64,000 nucleotides of DNA from Chloroflexota bacterium. GTDB lineage: Bacteria > Chloroflexota > UBA11872. Below the pieces are notes generated by a model. It was not told the origin of the DNA. It saw nothing but the letters and a program-made list of their open reading frames with translations, and made no database searches. Positions 59,399 to 64,000 of this stretch are shown in pieces (within the stretch, counting starts at the first letter, position 1; each line of letters opens with the position of its first letter). The position numbers were made by a program, and so were the translations under genes. The stretch lies in the NCBI GenBank assembly GCA_026706485.1, contig JAPOYR010000011.1:1-64000 (forward strand), written 5' to 3'.

Positions 59399-59824
59399 CT
59401 AGCCCTCCACCAGCACGCCCATGCTGCGGGCGGTGCCTTCGATTACGCGCTCGGCGGACTCGACGTCATAGGCGTTGAGGTCAGGCATCTTGGTCTCGGC
59501 AATCTCGCGCAGCTGGCGCCGGGTGATGGTGCCGACCACTTCCTCGTGCGGAACGGCCGCGCCCTTCTCAACCCCTGCGGCCTTGCGCAGGAGATCGGAC
59601 ACCGGCGGCGTCTTGGTGATGAAGGTAAACGAGCGGTCCTCGTACACCGAGATCTCGACGGGTATCACCGAGCCCATCTGGTCCTTGGTGCGCTCGTTGT
59701 ACTGCTTGGTGAACTCGACGATGTTGACGCCGTGGCTGCCCAGCGCCGGACCAACCGGCGGCGCCGGCGTGGCCTGCCCCGCGGCAAGCTGCAACTTCAC
59801 AATGGATCGGAGCCTTCGCGCCAT
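59399..59824 (-). CDS. rplK: 50S ribosomal protein uL11
   Basis: A 141-residue protein of the GTPase-associated centre. '[20 protein letters not shown]', '[20 protein letters not shown]' and '[19 protein letters not shown]' are diagnostic. It lies between nusG and rplA in the conserved order, with the next stop-start gap of two bases. Confidence 0.98.
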   Translation of the reverse strand: MARRLRSIVKLQLAAGQATPAPPVGPALGSHGVNIVEFTKQYNERTKDQMGSVIPVEISVYEDRSFTFITKTPPVSDLLRKAAGVEKGAAVPHEEVVGTITRRQLREIAETKMPDLNAYDVESAERVIEGTARSMGVLVEG

Positions 59825-59836
59825 GGTGTCTCGAGC

Positions 59837-60439
59837 CTAGCCTCCGGCCCCGGCCACCGGGCCGCCGCTTTGCTTCTCCACCTGGAGAAAGTCCAGCTCG
59901 ACCGGGGTTTCGCGGCCAAAGAAGGATACAAGCACGCGCAAGCGCTCCTTCTCGTCGAGCACTTCGTCCACGGTGCCGAAGAAATCTGTGAACGGGCCGT
60001 CGATGATCTTGACGCGCTCTCCGGCCTGGATGCGGACCTCGGGACGCGGGGTCTCGCCCTCCATCTGCTTGAAGATCACGTCCGCTTCCTCGGGCGGCAG
60101 CCGCGTGGGGCGATTGCCCGAGCCGACGAAGTTCACCACGCCCGGCGTATTGCGCACGACGAGCCACGACTCGTCGTCAAGCACCATGCGCACCAGCACG
60201 TAGCCGGGATACATCTTGCGCTTCACGCGGCGGCGCTGGCCGTGCTTGACCTCTTCGATTTCCTCGGTCGGCACGATCACGTCGAAGATCTTGTCCGAGG
60301 CGTCCATGGAGACTACGCGGTGCTCCAGGTTGTCCTTCACCTTGCCCTCGTAGCCCGAGTAGGTGTTGATCACGAACCAGCCGTCGTCCTCACGGGCGGC
60401 GGTCGTCACGGTCTTGGCAGGTTCAGGCGATGTAGCCAC
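59837..60439 (-). CDS. nusG: transcription termination/antitermination protein NusG
   Basis: A 200-residue NusG. The NGN domain has 'WFVINTYSGYEGKVKDNLEH', 'KRKMYPGYVLVRMVLDDESW' and 'VRNTPGVVNFVGS'. The C-terminal KOW domain starts at 'IQAGERVKIIDGPFTDFFGT'. It binds RNA polymerase and modulates pausing and Rho-dependent termination. The GTG start has GGGGGA upstream. It sits between secE and rplK in the classic order. Confidence 0.97.
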   Translation of the reverse strand: MATSPEPAKTVTTAAREDDGWFVINTYSGYEGKVKDNLEHRVVSMDASDKIFDVIVPTEEIEEVKHGQRRRVKRKMYPGYVLVRMVLDDESWLVVRNTPGVVNFVGSGNRPTRLPPEEADVIFKQMEGETPRPEVRIQAGERVKIIDGPFTDFFGTVDEVLDEKERLRVLVSFFGRETPVELDFLQVEKQSGGPVAGAGG

Positions 60440-60451
60440 GACTATCCCCCT

Positions 60452-60721
60452 CTAGGCCACGACGACGTCGAACAGCTCGGCGAATACAAAGTCGGCCAGC
60501 CCGAGCAGCATCGCCATGAGCAGGCTGATGGCGACCACCAGTCCGGTGAGCCGGATGGTCTGCTCGCGGGTGGGCCAGTGCGCCTTGCGCAGCTCGGCGT
60601 AGGCGTCGCGAATGAACGCCCCGCCCGGAAGCCGCGCCAAGCGGCTGGGCGGCGCCGTGCGGCGCCGTGAACGGCCGCCACGGGCAGCCGTGCGGTTGGA
60701 TTGTTCTCTAACGAGTCTCAC
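60452..60721 (-). CDS. secE: preprotein translocase subunit SecE
   Basis: An 89-residue single-span SecE. A basic N-terminus and the amphipathic '[21 protein letters not shown]' (conserved KVxWPxR-like segment) precede the membrane span '[20 protein letters not shown]'. It stabilises SecY. The GTG start overlaps the rpmG 3' end by 14 bases. Confidence 0.94.
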   Translation of the reverse strand: MRLVREQSNRTAARGGRSRRRTAPPSRLARLPGGAFIRDAYAELRKAHWPTREQTIRLTGLVVAISLLMAMLLGLADFVFAELFDVVVA

Positions 60722-60872
60722 GATGGCGTCGATGTTCGCGGCAGCGCGCGCAGTACTTGCTCAGCTCCATGCGATCCGGGTCGTTGCGCCGGTTCTTGCT
60801 CGACACATAGCCACGGCTGCCGCAGTCCGTGCATTCGAGCGTTATGACAAGTCGATCACCGCGTCGGGGCAT
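60708..60872 (-). CDS. rpmG: 50S ribosomal protein bL33
   Basis: A 54-residue zinc-type L33. From ATG at 60872 it reads '[20 protein letters not shown]', then '[20 protein letters not shown]', then 'CARC' and a basic tail. Zinc ligands are C14/C17 and C41/C44. It is followed by secE with a short overlap, the usual order. No tRNA-Trp is found between it and upstream sequence. Confidence 0.93.
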   Translation of the reverse strand: MPRRGDRLVITLECTDCGSRGYVSSKNRRNDPDRMELSKYCARCREHRRHRETR

Positions 60873-60958
60873 CAGAGCGTTCCGCAAAGCCGGGAGGAAC
60901 GATGCGCGTGCCCGGCCTCACCACGCGCACGCCCAAGGCACTGGCCAAGGGATAGCGC

Positions 60959-60964
60959 ATTGTA
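60959..60964 (-). promoter_or_regulatory. candidate -10 element (TACAAT) of the rpmG-secE-nusG operon
   Basis: On the minus strand TACAAT lies 86 bases upstream of the rpmG ATG. The -35 region (ACCGAA at 17-base spacing) is weak. It is in the only extended gap upstream of the ribosomal genes. Confidence 0.35.
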
Positions 60965-61072
60965 CACCGCTCAGCAGGGAGTTCGGTCGCACGGGAGCGG
61001 GCGACTTTGACATCTGAGCGCCGCATGGCGACGCAGCACCGGCGGGCGGCCTCGATGCGCCGCTTGACTTCC

Positions 61073-61129
61073 GGGGTGGATTCCCGCCCCGTATCGAGTA
61101 CGGGGCAGGCTCTTCGCGGGAATGACGGA
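61073..61129. repeat. family B palindrome, long form
   Basis: GGGGTGGATTCCCGC, then an inner CCCCGTATCGAGTACGGGG hairpin, then CAGGCTCTTCGCGGGAATGA. It shares its frame with the copy at 33623, but the inner stem sequence is different while still paired. Confidence 0.75.
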
Positions 61130-61135
61130 CTCAAG

Positions 61136-61255
61136 GTGGTCCACTACCCGGCGTTTCGGCTCAGACGCGACAAGCTGGCCGCGGCCCTGGCGATGGGTAC
61201 CATTTGGCGCGTCGCCGGCATTGCGGTGGTCGTCGAGATGGTGCGGTTCTCATGA
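61136..61255 (+). CDS. possible 39-residue membrane peptide
   Basis: A short frame from GTG at 61136 encodes a basic N-terminus and a hydrophobic segment 'AMGTIWRVAGIAVVVEMV'. Its TGA overlaps the ATG of the next membrane ORF (ATGA), the arrangement seen in truly coupled genes of this window. The frame is open further upstream, but that part is a palindromic repeat. Homologs are not recognised; it may be spurious. Confidence 0.35.
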   Translation: MVHYPAFRLRRDKLAAALAMGTIWRVAGIAVVVEMVRFS

Positions 61256-61569
61256 TGGCGCTATTTGGGGCAATCTTCGCCACGGTTGGCCTTGCCGCGC
61301 GCCTGATCGCCCGCGGCCTCTGGCGTGTCCTCGACGTCGTAGTGCAGGCGCTCGGCAACATCGCCCGCTACCTGATCCGCGTCCTCTGGTGGATCATCCG
61401 CGTCGGAGTGCCGGCGCTTGGGCGGGGCGCCCGCGCCTCCGGACGATTCGTCGGACCTCGATTGGTGTTCGCCTTCGCCCTGCTTGGCTACGGGACAGCC
61501 CGCGCCGGGACCTGGGTGCGGCGAAAGATCACCCGCGCGAACGACTCGCCATCACCCCCGACCGCATAG
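61252..61569 (+). CDS. small basic membrane protein of unknown function
   Basis: About 105 residues. It has a first hydrophobic segment 'MMALFGAIFATVGLAARLIA', a central one 'YLIRVLWWIIRVGVPALG', and a third near 'VFAFALLGYGTARAG', interspersed with Arg residues, plus a short hydrophilic tail. No family is recognised. It overlaps the small upstream ORF by four bases and converges on the ketopantoate reductase gene. Confidence 0.5.
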   Translation: MMALFGAIFATVGLAARLIARGLWRVLDVVVQALGNIARYLIRVLWWIIRVGVPALGRGARASGRFVGPRLVFAFALLGYGTARAGTWVRRKITRANDSPSPPTA

Positions 61570-61581
61570 GGCAGCGGGCGC

Positions 61582-62511
61582 TTAGATCCCTCCGAACGCC
61601 CGCGCCTTGGCCTTGAGTGAGAGGTAGATGGCCTCGAGCGCCGGGGTGGGCACGCCGGCCTCGCGGCCGCGGCGGACCACCGCGCCGGTGAGGTATTCGA
61701 GCTCGACGCGGCGTTGGTGGCCGAAGTCGACCTGGAGCGAGGTCGTGTTGTCCGCCGGGGCGGATTGCAGCAGGGCCACCAGGTCGTCGCTGGTCGATTC
61801 CGGCAGATCGACGCCCAGCGCGCGCCCAACGGACGCCGCTTCGTTGAACATCAGGCGGTAGAGATCCTCCATGCCCTCGGTGGAAAGAATGTCGCCGAGC
61901 GGAAGCTGGCAGGCGGCGCTCATGCCGCCGTGGACCGAGAGCAACACGATCTTGCTCCAAAGGATCCGGGTGATGTCGTCGCTGACCTCGGTCTCGATGC
62001 CGCAGCCGCGCAGCGCCTCGGCGATGGTCTCCACACGGTCGGATATTCCGCCGCCAGGCTCGCCAATGGCCGCGCGCACCAGCGCGTCCTGGTACTCGAT
62101 GACGCCGGGCCCGGCGATGTGGGCGGTGAGCCAGGTGGCGCCGCCGATGACGTGCTCGGCGCCCAGCACGGACGACAGCATCGGCACGCTGTCGATGCCG
62201 TTTTGCAGCGTGAGCACCGCGGTCTCTTCGCCAACGGCGGGGACCAGGAGCTCGGCGGCCGACTGGGTGTCGTAGGCCTTGACCGCGAACACGATGAGGT
62301 CGAACGTCGCCCCGGCATCCGCCGGCCGCTCGACGACGTCGACCGGGAGGAAGCGCCGCGATCCGTCTTCGCTGAGCATGCACAGACCGTGCTCGCGAAT
62401 GGCCTCCAAATGCGCGCCACGGGCGACGAACGTCACGTCGTGGCCGGTATCGAACAGCCCGGCGCCGACAAAGCCGCCAACTCCGCCCGATCCCATCATC
62501 ATCACGCGCAT
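61582..62511 (-). CDS. ketopantoate reductase family protein (PanE/ApbA-like)
   Basis: A 309-residue NADPH-dependent reductase. The N-terminal 'MMGSGGVGGFVGAGLFDTGH' (GxGxxG) and 'FVARGAHLEAIREHGL' bind NADPH. 'IVFAVKAYDT' carries the conserved Lys, and 'LTLQNGIDS' the Asn/Gly motif. The C-terminal helical domain includes 'SKIVLLSVHGGMSAACQLPL'. True PanE makes pantoate for coenzyme A, but this superfamily has other substrates, and no panB/panC genes are near. Confidence 0.88.
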   Translation of the reverse strand: MRVMMMGSGGVGGFVGAGLFDTGHDVTFVARGAHLEAIREHGLCMLSEDGSRRFLPVDVVERPADAGATFDLIVFAVKAYDTQSAAELLVPAVGEETAVLTLQNGIDSVPMLSSVLGAEHVIGGATWLTAHIAGPGVIEYQDALVRAAIGEPGGGISDRVETIAEALRGCGIETEVSDDITRILWSKIVLLSVHGGMSAACQLPLGDILSTEGMEDLYRLMFNEAASVGRALGVDLPESTSDDLVALLQSAPADNTTSLQVDFGHQRRVELEYLTGAVVRRGREAGVPTPALEAIYLSLKAKARAFGGI

Positions 62512-62666
62512 GCTGCGCTCCTTTTCTTACCGAGGTTTCTGTGTTGGCCGGTCAAGTGCGGCATTTGTGAAACACGGCCGTGACGGTTCCAGGTTAGGTG
62601 GGGGTGGATTCTCGCGTTTGGAGACTCTTGCAGGACTGGTCGACAGCCCACGCTCATGCGCCGGAT

Positions 62667-62705
62667 CACCCTCACCCTAACCCTCTCCCTTCCAGGGAGA
62701 GGGGA
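62667..62705. repeat. family C-like hairpin repeat
   Basis: CACCCTCACCCTAACCCTCTC then CCTTCCAGGGAGAGGGGA. The CCCTCTCCC and GGGAGAGGG arms pair. It is closest to the copy at 40033. Confidence 0.65.
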
Positions 62706-62710
62706 CCGGA

Positions 62711-62740
62711 CTGGATTCCCGCCTTCGTGGGAATGACGGA
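62711..62740. repeat. family B palindrome
   Basis: CTGGATTCCCGCC, TTC, GTGGGAATGACGGA. It immediately follows the family C copy with five bases between, as if the two were nested or inserted at one site. Confidence 0.75.
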
Positions 62741-62802
62741 CGGCGGCGCGGAAATAACGGAGGGGTGCCGCGCCATCTCCCGCCACCGCAATTGAACGTC
62801 TG

Positions 62803-62829
62803 AGATTCCTCGCTCCGCTCGGAACGACA
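62803..62829. repeat. family E repeat, solo copy
   Basis: AGATTCCTCGCTCCGCTCGG then AACGACA. It matches the right-hand repeat beside the GIY-YIG gene with two differences but has no nuclease ORF beside it. Confidence 0.75.
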
Positions 62830-62882
62830 GGCTGGTGCGTGGTCGGAATGTCGGAGGGGTTGCGCGCAGGTCACTTTGCCGA

Positions 62883-64000
62883 CTATCCCGAACCGTTGCC
62901 CACGGTCACCAGCGCCTCGGTCACGGGGCCTCGGCTTTCGCCGTCCACGCGGATTTCGGCCGTGAGAATGCGACGGATGTCCGAATGCCCCGGTGCCGTG
63001 GCCGTGAGCGTCAACTCGCCGCGGGCGCCGGCCTCGAGGTCCAGGGACTCAAATGCCTCGCTCGTGCGCCACCCATCGGGAGCCAGCAGCCGCGCTTCGA
63101 GCCGCACGGCTCGCTCGGCGTTGTTGCGGAGCATCAGACGATAGCTGCACGCCTCGCTGGGTTCGACGTGGCGCAGATAGGGAATCAACCGCGCCCACCA
63201 GAGGTCCACGCCCTCGTCGGCCGGTTCGTCCAGCAGGTCCCGCACCACGCGCTCCTTGCGGGCGATGAAGTCGCGGTACTCCGCCGCGCGCCGCGAGTCC
63301 CACGGGATCAGCTCGCGATGCCCCGGACAGACCAGATCGGGCTGCACAAGGTCCATTACGTCCGCGCAGCGACGATGCATCCACAGCTGCAAGCTGTTGC
63401 GCAACACGGTCGTCTGGTAGAGCTGCGCGGTCATGTCGCCGGTGATGCCGGGCGCCAGCTCCAGAAAGATGTTGTCGCCGGTGAACGCCACCTTTTGCCC
63501 ATCGACGTGGGTGGCGAGGACCGAGTGGAACTCCGTCTGGCCCGGCGCGTGGTGGACCTCGAACTCGAATTCCTCCCACTGAAACCGCTCGCCGTCGCGC
63601 AGCTTGCGTTCGATCGGGATCGGGGTCGGCATCGTGCACGGCGTGCTGCACCAGCCGGCGGGGTCCTCAAGCACCTGCGCCACCTCGTCCAGCGCCCAGA
63701 CGCGTGCGCCCTCGTGCCGCACCAGGTAGGGAATGCCCGCCGTGTGGTCGTCGTGGATGTGCGTGACGAGCACCATATCCATCTCGCGCACGCCGTAGGT
63801 ATCCCTCAGCTCGTCGAGGTGGTGCACGACGAAGCGCATCGTGTCCCCGTCCTCACGTTCCTGAGCGACGCCCATGTGCGCGAAGAACGAGTGCCCGTAG
63901 TCGATGAAGCACGCTTTGCCGCTGTCGGACAGCAGCACGTAGAAGTTGGAGCAGGTGTGCGGTCCGCCCCAGAGCAGATGGCGCGACACCTGGATGAACT
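62883..64000 (-). CDS. MBL-fold metallo-hydrolase (5' end beyond window)
   Basis: At least 368 residues, with the frame open to the window edge, so the N-terminus is probably missing. The metal-binding signature is 'LVTHIHDDHTAGIPYLVRHE' (HxHxDH), followed by the third His region 'FEVHHAPGQTEFHSVLATHV' and the bridging Asp in 'KVAFTGDNIFLE'. Beyond about residue 230 a helical and then beta C-terminal extension ends 'VDGESRGPVTEALVTVGNGSG'. Hydrolysis of a small ester or thioester is likely; the substrate is unknown. A GTG at 63989 is a possible but doubtful start. Confidence 0.85.
   Translation of the reverse strand, partial: FIQVSRHLLWGGPHTCSNFYVLLSDSGKACFIDYGHSFFAHMGVAQEREDGDTMRFVVHHLDELRDTYGVREMDMVLVTHIHDDHTAGIPYLVRHEGARVWALDEVAQVLEDPAGWCSTPCTMPTPIPIERKLRDGERFQWEEFEFEVHHAPGQTEFHSVLATHVDGQKVAFTGDNIFLELAPGITGDMTAQLYQTTVLRNSLQLWMHRRCADVMDLVQPDLVCPGHRELIPWDSRRAAEYRDFIARKERVVRDLLDEPADEGVDLWWARLIPYLRHVEPSEACSYRLMLRNNAERAVRLEARLLAPDGWRTSEAFESLDLEAGARGELTLTATAPGHSDIRRILTAEIRVDGESRGPVTEALVTVGNGSG

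Larger units (their letters stand above)
62512..62882. other. repeat-rich intergenic stretch
   Basis: There is no supportable gene in these 371 bases. They contain, in order, a family C copy (62667), a family B copy (62711) and a family E copy (62803), a dense cluster of three different repeat families between two minus-strand genes. Confidence 0.7.

Overview
The window is high-G+C bacterial DNA. The gene content suggests an uncultured Chloroflexota-type bacterium, close to the marine or sponge-associated, SAR202/Dehalococcoidia-like groups. This is inferred from the number of phytanoyl-CoA dioxygenase, Gfo/Idh/MocA, CehA-like, CocE, PmoA-like and LCP genes, from NHL and Pro/Ala/Thr-linker surface proteins, and from abundant short palindromic intergenic repeats. 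No 16S gene is present, so the assignment is tentative. About 62 protein genes, one split (nonsense) gene and one tRNA can be supported.

Layout. 1-9.8 kb: a PhyH dioxygenase and a Gfo/Idh oxidoreductase, an LCP wall-polymer ligase, a methyltransferase, a CinA-domain protein, an aldolase/SDR fusion, an A-type Fe-S carrier and FolC. 10.0-13.4 kb: a tightly coupled four-gene operon (DUF1992, GT9, WecG/TagA-type GT, PfkB kinase) in which every junction is a 4-nt overlap. 13.5-20.3 kb: an Fsr-like MFS gene interrupted by an in-frame TAG, then PPDK, HicAB, DnaG and thioredoxin. 20.4-21.8 kb: MobA, a GIY-YIG ORF bracketed by 28-bp inverted repeats, and an orphan HicB. 22-32.2 kb: a catabolic region with CehA-like metallohydrolase, CocE-type esterase, thiolase plus DUF35 partner, TrxR-like flavoprotein, PmoA-like protein, class III aminotransferase and a second PhyH. 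32.4-43.1 kb: YceI lipocalin-like protein, YifB/ComM ATPase, formamidase, a secreted protein with a duplicated Cys module, DCC protein, epimerase, aldo/keto reductase, two divergent PII-like c-di-AMP receptor genes in tandem, a double amidohydrolase and a Phd/VapC module. 43.2-49.8 kb: tRNA-Thr(CGT), HAD phosphatase, FmdB zinc ribbon, GT9, MutY, a second LCP protein and an NHL-repeat protein.

50-57.5 kb carries a flippase and five glycosyltransferase genes. The last four of these read in the same direction as, and directly downstream of, the ribosomal gene cluster rpmG-secE-nusG-rplK-rplA-(L10 leader)-rplJ-rplL (57.6-60.9 kb). No rpoB follows rplL. The end of the window holds two small membrane ORFs, a PanE-like ketopantoate reductase and a metallo-beta-lactamase-fold hydrolase cut by the window edge.

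Cell-envelope glycan synthesis recurs throughout: two LCP ligases, two GT9, one WecG/TagA, three GT2, one GT4, one GT-C and one flippase. The other theme is oxidation and hydrolysis of organic substrates. At least five families of palindromic intergenic repeats are scattered through the window. Several supply the stop codon or C-terminal codons of the neighbouring gene. The best candidates for something undescribed are the inverted-repeat-bracketed GIY-YIG unit, the duplicated Cys module protein at 36.6 kb, and the complementary pair of diverged c-di-AMP receptor paralogs at 40.1 kb.
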